From the NCBI RefSeq assembly GCF_000515275.1, contig NZ_KI911560.1, forward strand, positions 372,001 through 436,000: DNA of 64,000 bases, in the 5' to 3' direction. The notes under the pieces are model-generated. The model saw only the letters and a list, made by a program, of their open reading frames with translations, was not told the DNA's origin and did not search any database. Shown here piece by piece: positions 1-8,124 of the stretch. The DNA comes from Methylophilus sp. 5 (GTDB taxonomy: Bacteria > Pseudomonadota > Gammaproteobacteria > Burkholderiales > Methylophilaceae). The position numbers were made by a program, and so were the translations under genes. Within the stretch, counting starts at the first letter, position 1. The number at the start of each line of letters is the position of its first letter.

Positions 1-293
1 GCAAACACGCCTTGAGCGAGGCCGATCTTGAGCACTTGTTGTCTGGCGTGAAGCTGATTGACGAAGAGCAAACCATTGCAGCACTGGCGGTCACGCGTAT
101 TTCTGCAACGGTGATCCACATGACCCTGGCTGAAGGGAAATACCATCAGGTCAAGCGCATGATTGCGGCGATTGGCAACCGGGTTGAGGCACTTAAGCGT
201 ATCAAAATCGGGCAATTGACACTGTCCGATACCCTGGCGGCGGGCGAGTGGCGCTGGATGTCTGCCGAGGATTTAATCGCTGTGCAGTCTTAG
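1..293 (+). CDS. RsuA-family rRNA pseudouridine synthase, C-terminal part
   Basis: The reading frame is open from the first base of the window, so the start and the catalytic Asp lie upstream. The visible 97 residues hold the family's C-terminal signature GKYHQVKRMIAAIGN followed by ALKRIKIGQLTL and an L..GEWRWM ending. This is characteristic of the RsuA/RluB/RluE/RluF group, which isomerise specific uridines in rRNA. The length after the signature and the absence of a long basic tail fit RsuA (16S U516) better than RluB, but the S4-like N-terminal domain is not visible, so the exact target base is not established. The TTG at 12 is only an internal codon. Confidence 0.85.
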   Translation, partial: KHALSEADLEHLLSGVKLIDEEQTIAALAVTRISATVIHMTLAEGKYHQVKRMIAAIGNRVEALKRIKIGQLTLSDTLAAGEWRWMSAEDLIAVQS

Positions 294-340
294 TGCGCTT
301 TCGCATTCTGGCTTAATCATATACAACTTTAAGGACTTCC

Positions 341-664
341 ATGACTTGGCTCATACTGGTAATTGCAGGCTTGTTTGAAACGGCCTGGGCGATTGGCCTC
401 AAATATACCGAAGGATTCACGCGCTTTTGGCCCTCGTTCTGGACCATTTTGGCGATGATTATCAGCGTCTGGTTACTGGGCCTGTGCGTCAAATCCTTAC
501 CCGTAGGCACCGCGTATGCGGTTTGGGTAGGCATAGGCGCAGTGGGCACTGTGATTGGTGGCATATGGCTCTTTAACGAGCCAGTATCGGCCTTGCGCAT
601 TGTGAGCCTGGGCTTGATTATGGCGGGCATTATCGGCTTAAAACTCGCATCGACACATGCATAG
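341..664 (+). CDS. sugE: SMR-family exporter, SugE/Gdx type
   Basis: 107 residues with four predicted membrane helices, the usual size for the small multidrug resistance family. Glu13 in the first helix ([13 protein letters not shown]) is the conserved proton/substrate-coupling residue, and the flanking sequence (W-A-x-G-L-K-Y) resembles the SugE/Gdx subgroup rather than EmrE. Members of that subgroup export guanidinium or quaternary ammonium ions in exchange for protons across the inner membrane and work as antiparallel dimers. Only about 47 bases separate it from the preceding gene, and I see no guanidine riboswitch there. It appears to be a single-gene transporter, not a paired SMR. Confidence 0.85.
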   Translation: MTWLILVIAGLFETAWAIGLKYTEGFTRFWPSFWTILAMIISVWLLGLCVKSLPVGTAYAVWVGIGAVGTVIGGIWLFNEPVSALRIVSLGLIMAGIIGLKLASTHA

Positions 665-778
665 GCCAAGCCTCACGCTTACCTAAAACTCACTGGCAAA
701 AACAGTTGTATTTTTTTGTATGAACAACAAAAAACGCGGTATGATCGTTATCACATCCCACTCAAAGGATCGCGCATT

Positions 779-1753
779 TTGCAAACACCGGCCATTCCTG
801 CAAATGAAATAGAGCGCTTGCATGTGTTACGCGCACTCGCCATTCTCGACACCAAAGCAGAGGAACGCTTTGACCGTTTAACCAGAATTGCGACGCGTAT
901 GTTTAACGTGCCAATTGCCTTGGTGAGCCTGGTAGACACTAATCGGCAATGGTTCAAATCCTGCATCGGCCTGCCGGCATTAGAAACCTCCAGGGATATT
1001 TCATTTTGTGGCCATGCGATTTTAGGCAATGATACTTTTGTCATTAATGATGCGTCCAAAGACCCCAGGTTTCTCGATAATCCGCTCGTCACAGAGGCCC
1101 CACACATCCGTTTTTATGCGGGTCGGCCTATCCGCACCACACATGGTTTTAAAGTCGGCACGCTATGCCTGATTGACTCGCAACCACGCGACTTTCCGGC
1201 CAGAGATGTGGAAGATCTCGATGACCTGGCGACCATGGTAGAGAGTGAACTGGCAGCGATTGAACTCGCCACCATGGATGAACTCACCGATTTAAGCAAT
1301 CGGCGCGGTTTTATCATGCTCACTGAGAAATACCTGCATTATTTTAGTCGCCACCAGGTGTATGCATCGCTGGTATTTTTAGACCTGAATAACTTTAAAA
1401 TCATCAACGACACTTATGGCCACGATGAGGGAGACCGCGCCTTGCAAACGTTTGGCAAAGCGCTCAAACACGTCGGCCGCAGTTCGGATATTTTTGCCCG
1501 GCTGGGTGGGGATGAGTTTGTCATTTTGCTGGCCTGTACGCGCCAGAACGAAGCACACATTTTTACGCAACGACTGCACAATCATCTGGATATGATCAGG
1601 CAGCAACAACGCCAGCCTTATCAGATTGCGTTTGCACAAGGCATAGTCGAGTTTGACCCAAAACAGCCTAAATCGGTAGAACAACTGCTGCTTGAAGGCG
1701 ATTCGCTGATGTATCAACTAAAAAAATCCACCGCAGCCCTAAACAGCAAATAG
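779..1753 (+). CDS. GAF-GGDEF diguanylate cyclase
   Basis: Soluble signalling protein. An N-terminal GAF domain (about residues 15-160) precedes a GGDEF domain (about 165-320). The active-site signature RLGGDEF is intact (first Gly near residue 243). An RSSD tetrapeptide lies exactly five residues before it, which is the product-inhibition (I) site, so this should be an active, feedback-inhibited diguanylate cyclase making c-di-GMP. The frame is open from a TTG at 716, but the TTG at 779 has an AAAGGA ribosome-binding site about ten bases upstream and removes a stretch that looks like promoter DNA, so I start there. No membrane segment is seen; the GAF ligand cannot be predicted. Confidence 0.85.
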   Translation: MQTPAIPANEIERLHVLRALAILDTKAEERFDRLTRIATRMFNVPIALVSLVDTNRQWFKSCIGLPALETSRDISFCGHAILGNDTFVINDASKDPRFLDNPLVTEAPHIRFYAGRPIRTTHGFKVGTLCLIDSQPRDFPARDVEDLDDLATMVESELAAIELATMDELTDLSNRRGFIMLTEKYLHYFSRHQVYASLVFLDLNNFKIINDTYGHDEGDRALQTFGKALKHVGRSSDIFARLGGDEFVILLACTRQNEAHIFTQRLHNHLDMIRQQQRQPYQIAFAQGIVEFDPKQPKSVEQLLLEGDSLMYQLKKSTAALNSK

Positions 1754-1772
1754 CCCGCAATATAAGCGGGCT
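1752..1772 (+). terminator. stem-loop after the GGDEF gene
   Basis: Perfect 7-bp arms AGCCCGC / GCGGGCT with a 7-base loop begin inside the stop codon of the GAF-GGDEF gene. The hairpin is followed by TGGGGAAAA, not a T-run, so it is a weak or Rho-assisted terminator between the convergent neighbours. Confidence 0.45.
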
Positions 1773-1822
1773 TGGGGAAAACTGACGACTAAAACTGTCT
1801 TTTTGCTCAACGCAAACCGATG

Positions 1823-2269
1823 TTAATCGTGATCACGATGACCACGGCCATGATGGTGGCCGTGTCTTTTGCCTTTTTTACCACGATAGCTGCGTTGATA
1901 TGGATCCGGCTCATCAATCACCTTACCCACGACCGCACCGCCGGCACCGCCAACACCGGCACCCACGACCGCACCCGTCGTGGTGCCGCTCACTTTACGG
2001 CCAACCATGGCACCTGTAGCACCGCCGGCTGCACCACCCAAAATCGCACCAGTGCGGCCAGAACGACCTGTAGTCGCCGCGCCACCTAAGCCACCGCCGA
2101 CAGCGCCGCCAATCACTTCACCGGTGCTGCCACCGAGTACGCTACCCACAGCCGTGCCAGCGGCGGCGCCAACACCGCCACCCAACCCTGTTTCCAGGTT
2201 ATCTGCCATCACTTGTGTTGACAGCAATGCCAACACGCCCCATACCTTGCATAGTGTTAAAAACTTCAT
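1823..2269 (-). CDS. exported glycine-zipper protein
   Basis: 148 residues with an N-terminal signal peptide (MKFLTLCKVWGVLALLSTQVMA). About 90 residues of Gly/Ala-rich sequence follow, with many GxxxG spacings such as GGAVGGGLGG, the hallmark of glycine-zipper helices that pack in or on membranes (the OmpA-associated/17-kDa antigen-like type). The C-terminus is a separate basic His-rich tail (KRHGHHHGRGHRDHD) that could bind divalent metals, though this is inference from composition. It has no recognisable enzyme motif. It is transcribed towards the GGDEF gene and stands alone. Confidence 0.7.
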   Translation of the reverse strand: MKFLTLCKVWGVLALLSTQVMADNLETGLGGGVGAAAGTAVGSVLGGSTGEVIGGAVGGGLGGAATTGRSGRTGAILGGAAGGATGAMVGRKVSGTTTGAVVGAGVGGAGGAVVGKVIDEPDPYQRSYRGKKGKRHGHHHGRGHRDHD

Positions 2270-2407
2270 TACTTTCCCTTAGTTTGAATAAACCGCTTAT
2301 GTAAATGTGCGGCTTGCTTGAATGTTACCTTGATTGAATTTATGTTATTTTAAACTGTCTTGTCAGACATGATTTATTTCATCCGCCAATTATTTTATAT
2401 TTAGCCC

Positions 2408-3007
2408 ATGCCCGTGATCCGTTTATCTGCCTTGCTTTACCCATTGCTTGCACTCATGCTGAGTGCCTGCTCAGAACCTTTGCCAGCGCAAGCTGAGCAG
2501 GCCGTCGTGCGCCGTTTTGACCCTAGCCAATATGTGGGCACCTGGTATGAAATCGCCAGGCTGGACAACCGCTTTGAAAAAGGGCTTGAACAAGTCACGG
2601 CCAACTACAGCCTAGAGGCAGACGGCACGCTCAAAGTGGTCAACCGTGGCTTTAGCCCTGACAAAAATGACTGGAGTGAAGCCATAGGCAAGGCCAAGTT
2701 TGTAGACCCGCCTAACGCTGACGGCAGCCGTACTGGCCGCCTCAAAGTGTCTTTTTTCGGGCCATTTTATGGCGACTACACCCTGCTCGACATTGACCAG
2801 CCATATTACAACTATGCACTGGTGAGTAGCGGTCGCGATTACCTATGGATATTGTCACGCACACCGCAGCTGACTTACCCGATTAAACAACACTTAATGG
2901 CCAAAGCCAAAGAGTTAGGGTTTGCTACTGACCAACTATTATTCATCCGCCAGTCCAACCAGGTTGAGTACGAATCCGGTCGACATGTGATGCCCCAGCA
3001 TCACTAA
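2408..3007 (+). CDS. blc: bacterial lipocalin (Blc type) lipoprotein
   Basis: 199 residues. The signal peptide ends in a lipobox, LSAC, with the lipidated cysteine at residue 21. The mature part begins with the lipocalin structurally conserved region YVGTWYEIARLDNRFEKG (GxW motif), then NYSLEADGTLKVVNRG and a second conserved block DYTLLDIDQPYYNYALV around YLWILSRTP, so the whole eight-stranded barrel appears present. Bacterial lipocalins sit on the inner face of the outer membrane and bind lysophospholipids or fatty acids, usually in stationary or envelope stress. Ser at the +2 position (CSEP) is consistent with outer-membrane sorting. Confidence 0.9.
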   Translation: MPVIRLSALLYPLLALMLSACSEPLPAQAEQAVVRRFDPSQYVGTWYEIARLDNRFEKGLEQVTANYSLEADGTLKVVNRGFSPDKNDWSEAIGKAKFVDPPNADGSRTGRLKVSFFGPFYGDYTLLDIDQPYYNYALVSSGRDYLWILSRTPQLTYPIKQHLMAKAKELGFATDQLLFIRQSNQVEYESGRHVMPQHH

Positions 3008-3052
3008 CTCTTGCTGTGTTAAGCCGCGGGAGAGTTGCCCCTCCCGCTCTGT

Positions 3053-3472
3053 TCATTGTGTATTCGCCGGTTGTTCAGTGTCTGTCGGCGTACTGTCCAT
3101 CACTGGATCCAACCCTGCAGGCACGGGTGCGGGCACTGCCTCACCAGCGCTATAACGCAGTGCGCCTAATACAGCGTAAACGCCATCCGCTTGCTTGGCC
3201 AGTTGCGTCACAGTTTCAACGTCCTGCTTAGACGCCACTTCACCACTCAACTGCACCACGCCTTGCGCATCAGCATCAATCTGAATGCTTGAAGCATCGA
3301 CACCGTGCGTTTGCAAATTATTTTTCACATTATCAACCACTGTGTCGCTGGGTAAAAAGCGATACATGGCATCCCCTTTTGCCAACACATCAGCCGCCAA
3401 TACATGCGCGCTGCCACCAGCCAATAATGCGACCAAAGTCGTTGTCGCCAGATAATGATTCATCTTATTCAT
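3053..3472 (-). CDS. exported BON-domain protein
   Basis: 139 residues from the chosen ATG, which has AGGAAA six bases upstream; the frame extends seven codons further without a better site. A signal peptide (MNKMNHYLATTTLVALLAGGSAHVLA, broken about here) precedes one BON domain at about residues 50-110 (DNVKNNLQTHGVDASSIQI, then GVVQLSGEVASKQD). BON domains bind phospholipid or cell-envelope surfaces, as in OsmY. The C-terminal 30 residues are Pro/Thr-rich and look disordered. A second BON protein follows upstream at 3645-4160, so the two may be a stress-related pair, though a terminator lies between them. Confidence 0.75.
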   Translation of the reverse strand: MNKMNHYLATTTLVALLAGGSAHVLAADVLAKGDAMYRFLPSDTVVDNVKNNLQTHGVDASSIQIDADAQGVVQLSGEVASKQDVETVTQLAKQADGVYAVLGALRYSAGEAVPAPVPAGLDPVMDSTPTDTEQPANTQ

Positions 3473-3589
3473 GATGTTTCCTTTCTGTTGCATAAGCCTA
3501 TTAAATAGGCCTGTTAAAGTAAGGAGGCGAGTTGTTCAAGTTGTACAGAGGATGAATCAGCCAACACATGAAGAACAACCCGCCGCAAG

Positions 3590-3631
3590 AAAAAAGCAAG
3601 CTACGCACTTGGGAGAGAATTTGTAGCTTGC
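3590..3631 (-). terminator. Rho-independent terminator of the EF-hand/BON gene
   Basis: On the minus strand, 9-bp arms GCAAGCTAC / GTAGCTTGC enclose an 18-base loop and are followed directly by TTTTTTC. It lies 14 bases after the stop of the EF-hand/BON gene, so it separates that gene from the downstream BON gene. Confidence 0.7.
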
Positions 3632-3644
3632 GAGGGGGTGTTTA

Positions 3645-4160
3645 TTAGCCTTTAACCACAATGGCGTTTTTCACAGATTTGACGCCTTCTACACTCGCCA
3701 CCAACTGCTCAGCCTTGGTTTTAAGCGCAGCTTCGCTCACAAAACCACTAATCAGCACTTCGCCTTTATGTGTTTCGACACTGATTTTAAGTGACTTCAA
3801 CGACTCTTCTTCTAGCAAGCGGGCTTTGACTTTAGTGGTAATCCAGCTATCCGACATTGCGCCTTTAATCGCTTTTTGGCCAGTTTGTGTTTTAAGCTCT
3901 GCATATTCGTCATAGCTCAAACTACCGTCTTTGTCGTGGTCAAACGCTTTAAAATCTTGCTGTTTAACGCCTTTGTCTGTTTGTAGCTCAGACCAGGTCA
4001 GTGAATTATTGGCATTTTTGTCCAGGGAATTAAACTCTTCCAGATAAGGTTTTTCACCGTTCTGGACTTCCTGCAGATCGAATGCAAAAGCATTTAATGT
4101 AATCGTGGTCGCCAACAGGCCGCCAAAGATTGTTGCTTGTGTGTATTTTGACATTAACAT
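3645..4160 (-). CDS. exported EF-hand and BON domain protein
   Basis: 171 residues. The start ATG at 4160 has AAGGAGA five bases upstream; the open frame to 4178 adds only six codons. A signal peptide is followed by two EF-hand-like calcium loops, DKNANNSLTWSE and DHDKDGSLSYDE (about residues 45-85), and then a BON domain (about 100-170) including GEVLISGFVSEAALKTKAEQ. The combination suggests a periplasmic calcium-sensing or calcium-dependent membrane-binding protein. A 7-bp inverted repeat at 4241-4257 lies about 80 bases upstream in its promoter region. Confidence 0.75.
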   Translation of the reverse strand: MLMSKYTQATIFGGLLATTITLNAFAFDLQEVQNGEKPYLEEFNSLDKNANNSLTWSELQTDKGVKQQDFKAFDHDKDGSLSYDEYAELKTQTGQKAIKGAMSDSWITTKVKARLLEEESLKSLKISVETHKGEVLISGFVSEAALKTKAEQLVASVEGVKSVKNAIVVKG

Positions 4161-4240
4161 GAGCGTCTCCTTTTTCACGCGTTACACAAAACAGTTCTGC
4201 TGTCTTGTGTAGCCATATTAATGAGGCACGTGCGTCGGGT

Positions 4241-4257
4241 CAGTCGTCCAACGACTG
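4241..4257. promoter_or_regulatory. inverted repeat upstream of the EF-hand/BON gene
   Basis: CAGTCGT-CCA-ACGACTG, perfect 7-bp arms with a 3-base centre. It lies in the 140-base gap between the histidine kinase stop (4301) and the EF-hand/BON start (4160). There is no T-run on either side, so an operator is more likely than a terminator. Confidence 0.4.
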
Positions 4258-4300
4258 AAAGTCATGTCAGAATAAGACTACATGGCGGCTAGAACCGCCT

Positions 4301-5731
4301 TTAGAGGGTGGCAGAATCCGTTTTGAGATAAGGCAATAGCACGCGCGTGCTGGCGCCTTGTTGTGGTGCGCTGGAGAGTTCATAATGGCCGCCGATAGAC
4401 TCCACACGGTTACACATACCGCTGATGCCATGGGTGCTATTGGTCAGTTTTTCTGGGTCAAAGCCAATACCGTTATCGACAATTTCTAGTTTGATATGCT
4501 GCTCGTCATGCATCAAATGCACAGACACCGCCGTCGCCTGGGCGTATTTGCTGCAATTGTTCAGGCTTTCTTGCACCAAGCGGTAAACAATCAGGCTCAC
4601 CGTTTCGTTAATCGCCATTTCCTGCTCGGGCATAATGATGTCCATCTGCCACTGGTTGCGCACCTTGGCTTCGTCAATCAGGTTTTGCAATGACGCAATC
4701 AGGCCAAAACTCTTGATCATGGCCGGATGCAGATTTTGCACAATCTCACGTTTAAAATTAATACTGCGATCCAGGTACTGATTGGTCTTTTTGAGTTTTT
4801 CAGTGACCTGCGGCAATTGATCTTTCAAATGTTTAATCGCCCAGGAGATATCCATCTTAATCGCCGTCAGTAAAGAGCCCAGTTCGTCATGCAACTCGCG
4901 GGATAACTGATAACGCTCATGCTCAATATTGGTTTGCGCCTGCAAGGCCTGGCCCTGCACCGTGGTGGTCAGGCGCTGGATATTGCGCTCATACTCGGCG
5001 TTCTCGTCCGTCAGGCGCACATATAAATTCGCTTTCTCGGCCAGCTCGCGTAACAAGCGCCGAATCACCAGCACCACCAACGAGACAAAAATAAGCGGGC
5101 AAGCCATCACAAACCAGCGCATCAGTTTACGTGTGGTGTCGCGCGTATCGGCCACCTCATCACGATAATCCAGCACCAGCTTTTCAAACCGGCGCGACAA
5201 CACTTCAATATTACGGCTTTCCTTAATCCCTGAATCCAGCCTCACCACCGCCAACGCTTTATCAAACTGTCGTTTTTTGGCGAAATCAATCGTCACGCTC
5301 ATTTCGGCCGACTTTTTAATAATACTGTTTACCAACTCATTCATGGTGGTTTGTATCACCGGATGCCGCACCAGATTAGTGTGGTTGAGCAGTCGGTTGA
5401 TATTTTGCAACTGCTGGCCCATTTGTTTGGTGGCATCGTCATAAGGCCGAAAGTAGTTTTCTGAACGCGTCAGCAGGTAGCCGCGCTGTGCACTCTCGGC
5501 AATGGCCAGGTTAGATTGGGTTTTCCAGGTTTCTAGCAGCAACTGGTCTAGCATGGCCAACACATCGGTTTTTTCACGCGTGGTGACAATAAAACGATCA
5601 TTCACCACCAGCATGGCTGCCGCCAGCATCAGGCTCACCGTAAGCAAGGCCACCGTGTTACCGCCAAAGGTATCACTGATCTTTTCCAGTCGGTCAAGCA
5701 GGGCGATAAGGTGGGTTCTAACTTTTTGCAT
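4301..5731 (-). CDS. CHASE3-like membrane histidine kinase, NarX/HisKA_3 type
   Basis: 476 residues. One membrane helix near residues 30-50, then a periplasmic four-helix sensor of CHASE3 style (ETWKTQSNLAIAESAQRGYL), then a second membrane helix (MACPLIFVSLVVLVIRRLL, about 210-230). A coiled linker leads to a HisKA_3 dimerisation domain with the phospho-acceptor in SRELHDELGSLLTAIK and a HATPase domain (DNGIGFDPEKL, then GISGMCNRVESIGG). Its regulator is probably the NarL-type protein at 6989-7621, because the two flank the DUF883/YqjE genes. ATG at 5731 is preferred over an in-frame TTG three codons upstream; neither has a strong ribosome-binding site. Confidence 0.85.
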   Translation of the reverse strand: MQKVRTHLIALLDRLEKISDTFGGNTVALLTVSLMLAAAMLVVNDRFIVTTREKTDVLAMLDQLLLETWKTQSNLAIAESAQRGYLLTRSENYFRPYDDATKQMGQQLQNINRLLNHTNLVRHPVIQTTMNELVNSIIKKSAEMSVTIDFAKKRQFDKALAVVRLDSGIKESRNIEVLSRRFEKLVLDYRDEVADTRDTTRKLMRWFVMACPLIFVSLVVLVIRRLLRELAEKANLYVRLTDENAEYERNIQRLTTTVQGQALQAQTNIEHERYQLSRELHDELGSLLTAIKMDISWAIKHLKDQLPQVTEKLKKTNQYLDRSINFKREIVQNLHPAMIKSFGLIASLQNLIDEAKVRNQWQMDIIMPEQEMAINETVSLIVYRLVQESLNNCSKYAQATAVSVHLMHDEQHIKLEIVDNGIGFDPEKLTNSTHGISGMCNRVESIGGHYELSSAPQQGASTRVLLPYLKTDSATL

Positions 5732-6040
5732 GGCGGTCAAATGAAAAGATTGAAAAATCAGGCAATCCGGCGTAACGTTTTTTACATGTATTGTTCACAA
5801 TATATCAAACGCATCATAGCGGTGTTGCGGGTTAACAGCAACGTAAAGATGGGCTGACCAATCAATTAACATTTGTCAGAGAATTCTGACCTGACTATCG
5901 GTGGCTGGCCGATAGGAGAATCACCGGCCTGTTGCGTACTATGGACACATGTTGAAAACACTTTTAGTTTAATCAACTGTCCAATCAGGACGCACATGTT
6001 TTCATTGATATGTAACCACGATTTAAAAAGGAGTTTCAAA
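5732..6040. promoter_or_regulatory. divergent intergenic region with 6-bp inverted repeat
   Basis: A 309-base gap between the divergent kinase and DUF883 genes with no convincing reading frame. At 5875-5890 there is an inverted repeat GTCAGA-GAAT-TCTGAC, a spacing plausible for a NarL-type regulator. The right end carries the AAGGAG ribosome-binding site (6028-6033) of the DUF883 gene. I could not place a clear -35/-10 pair. Confidence 0.4.
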
Positions 6041-6457
6041 ATGTTTAATTTTTCAAAAGACAATGTTGAGAACACGACTGATCGTTTGGCAAAAAAATCC
6101 GATCAGGCCATCGAACAAATCGCTGCACAGGTGAAGTCGACCGCCAATGAATTACTGGATGCGGTGAATGACACGGCAGACAATACGCAAGACAAGGCAA
6201 AAGAACTGATTCAAACCTTGAAAAGCAACCTTGACCGCTTAACCAGCGAAGAAAGTGCCGCAGCCATAGCCTCTGACCTGAGCTCAAAAGCGGGCCGCGT
6301 TAAAGAGCAAGTGCAACGTGAAGTCAGCGACACTTATCACTCTATTAAAGACAAAACGGCTGATACTGTGCAGGAGCATCCATTGGGCACTGTGCTGGTA
6401 GCCGCTGGTGTCGGTTTGCTGATAGGATACCTGTTAGGCACCAAACGTCGTGAATAA
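6041..6457 (+). CDS. DUF883 (ElaB/YqjD-type) membrane-anchored protein
   Basis: 138 residues starting at ATG 6041, eight bases after AAGGAG. Most of the protein is a charged, helical, coiled-coil-like region (about 10-110). The C-terminus has the family signature EHPLGTVLVAAGVGLLIGYL, a glycine-rich membrane helix, followed by a short basic end GTKRRE. ElaB, YqjD and YgaM in E. coli share this layout; they are stationary-phase/RpoS-controlled inner-membrane proteins, and YqjD and ElaB bind ribosomes. The YqjE-like gene follows after 12 bases, matching the yqjD-yqjE order in E. coli. Confidence 0.85.
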   Translation: MFNFSKDNVENTTDRLAKKSDQAIEQIAAQVKSTANELLDAVNDTADNTQDKAKELIQTLKSNLDRLTSEESAAAIASDLSSKAGRVKEQVQREVSDTYHSIKDKTADTVQEHPLGTVLVAAGVGLLIGYLLGTKRRE

Positions 6458-6469
6458 GTAAGGAAAGTT

Positions 6470-6952
6470 ATGTGGGTAAACCTCTTGAAATTTGTCGCTG
6501 TTTTGTTTTTAAATCGCAAAGTGAGCGCATTGAAAGGTAGTTTCTTCAACTTGCGTCATCACGTGGCTGATTACACAGAAGATCGTGCTCAACTGTTAAA
6601 ACAGGACTTTTTAGAGGAAACTGAACGTCTGGCTACCAGCATGGTAGGCATGCTGGTGGTGTTTAGTATGTTCATTTTTACCGGGTTATTGGGACTGATG
6701 TGGTTGTTTTCGCTGTTGTGGCAACATCCGCATCGCTCCCTGATTCTCGGCCTGGCGATGCTGGTGCCGACGTTGATTGGCGTGATTGCTTTTATTGTGG
6801 TGCGCGCCACCTGGCAAAAAAAACCATTGTTTGCTGACTCGCTAGGCATGATCAGCCAAGACTGGCGACTGTTTAGAAAAGAAATGGCACCCACGGAGCA
6901 AACTGATGTTGCAACTGCGCCGGATAAAGATGGCGCCAACCCTGCAACCTGA
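6470..6952 (+). CDS. YqjE-like (phage holin superfamily) membrane protein
   Basis: 160 residues with two membrane helices (about 60-83 and 91-113), the pattern of the YqjE/DUF1469 family. The N-terminal part is amphipathic (HVADYTEDRAQLLKQDFLEE) and the C-terminal tail is soluble and charged. AAGGAAAG lies just upstream of the ATG. It follows the DUF883 gene closely and was probably transcribed with it. The family's function is unknown; the conserved pairing suggests that both proteins act together at the inner membrane under stress. Confidence 0.75.
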   Translation: MWVNLLKFVAVLFLNRKVSALKGSFFNLRHHVADYTEDRAQLLKQDFLEETERLATSMVGMLVVFSMFIFTGLLGLMWLFSLLWQHPHRSLILGLAMLVPTLIGVIAFIVVRATWQKKPLFADSLGMISQDWRLFRKEMAPTEQTDVATAPDKDGANPAT

Positions 6953-6988
6953 TTTAATAACCCTGACTAACACGTTTAAGAGAACCGC

Positions 6989-7621
6989 ATGAAAAGAATT
7001 CTTTTGGTAGATGATCACAGTATTGTACGTGATGGTTTACGTAACCTGATTGAACTGGAAACTGATCTGCAAGTGACTGGTGAAGCCTCGTCAGGGGCAG
7101 AAGCGATCCAACTGGTGCGTAAGCATGAATATGATGCCATGGTGCTGGATATTTCCATGCCAGACAAAAACGGTGTCGATACCTTGCATGAATTAAAACA
7201 TGTGTCGCCCGACTTGCCCGTGCTGGTGTTGAGCGGTTATGCTGAGGATCAATATGCATTGAATTTAATGCGTAACGGTTGCAAAGGCTATTTATCCAAA
7301 AACGCCGACTCGGATGAAATTATTTTGGCGATACGCACCGTGGCCGCCGGCAAGCGTTATATTTCAGCCGAACTGGCAGAATTGATGACGAATGAACTCA
7401 GCCACCCCTCAGAAAAACAGTTGCATGAAACCTTGTCTGACCGTGAGTTTCAGGTATTCGTCAAACTGGCGACCGGCCAAACGCCGACTGCCATCGCAGA
7501 CGAATTGTTTATTAGCATTAAAACGGTGAGCACTTATCGCAGCCGGATTTTAGAAAAAATGGCCATGAAATCGAATGCTGACTTGACCTACTATGCCATT
7601 AAATACGGTTTGCTTAATTAA
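6989..7621 (+). CDS. NarL/FixJ-family response regulator
   Basis: 210 residues: a receiver domain with acidic pocket Asp8/Asp9, phospho-acceptor Asp54 (VLDISMPDKNG) and Lys in LSKNAD, then a LuxR-type helix-turn-helix (LSDREFQVFVKLATGQTPTAIADELFIS, broken about here, continuing KTVSTYRSRI). Regulators of this type pair with HisKA_3 kinases, and the nearest one is at 4301-5731. Position downstream of DUF883/YqjE, 36 bases from the YqjE stop, suggests co-transcription. Direct target genes are not visible beyond that context. Confidence 0.85.
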   Translation: MKRILLVDDHSIVRDGLRNLIELETDLQVTGEASSGAEAIQLVRKHEYDAMVLDISMPDKNGVDTLHELKHVSPDLPVLVLSGYAEDQYALNLMRNGCKGYLSKNADSDEIILAIRTVAAGKRYISAELAELMTNELSHPSEKQLHETLSDREFQVFVKLATGQTPTAIADELFISIKTVSTYRSRILEKMAMKSNADLTYYAIKYGLLN

Positions 7622-7709
7622 GCCGATGCGATTGAGTATAGGCATGAATACAACCGTCAAGCAGCCTGTTTTAACCCCCTATTTGACATTAGTCACTGGT
7701 TAAACCGTC

Positions 7710-8090
7710 ATGTATAGATTATTGTTAGTTGAAGATTCCGCACTGATCCGTGATGTCATCGTTGAGATGCTGCACGATTGTGAACAACTGGATGTCAAGG
7801 ACATTGCCACCACCAGTGACGAAGCCATTGATTTGCTCAATGCACGCCAATACGACATGATTGTGCTGGATATTGAGTTAGCCAAAGGCACTGGCTTTGA
7901 TGTGGTACGCCACACCCGTCAGCAGGGCTACCCGTTTAAAGTGCCGGACATTGTCATGCTCACCAACCATGGCAATAGCTATTACCGCAACCTGGCGCAC
8001 AACATGGGTGTAGAGTATTTTTTCGATAAATCCTTGCAGTTTGACGAGTGCATGGACGTGATTCAGCAACACGCCAGCCATCTTTCCTAA
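7710..8090 (+). CDS. single-domain CheY-like response regulator
   Basis: 126 residues, a lone receiver domain. The acidic residues Glu8/Asp9, phospho-acceptor Asp54 (VLDIELAKGTGFD), Thr in MLTNHG and Lys in FFDKSLQ are all present, so it can be phosphorylated. There is no output domain, so it works by protein contact or as a phosphate sink. It follows the NarL-type regulator after 88 bases and may belong to the same phosphorelay, though its spacing and the intervening sequence leave this open. Confidence 0.85.
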   Translation: MYRLLLVEDSALIRDVIVEMLHDCEQLDVKDIATTSDEAIDLLNARQYDMIVLDIELAKGTGFDVVRHTRQQGYPFKVPDIVMLTNHGNSYYRNLAHNMGVEYFFDKSLQFDECMDVIQQHASHLS

Positions 8091-8124
8091 GCACGCTTTG
8101 TTAGGCATCGTGCTTAACACTGTG

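Noticed and set aside
1823..2282. Plus-strand reading frames opposite the glycine-zipper gene
   Set aside because: They are Pro/Thr-rich complements of a GC-rich repetitive gene and lack ribosome-binding sites; the minus-strand frame has a signal peptide.
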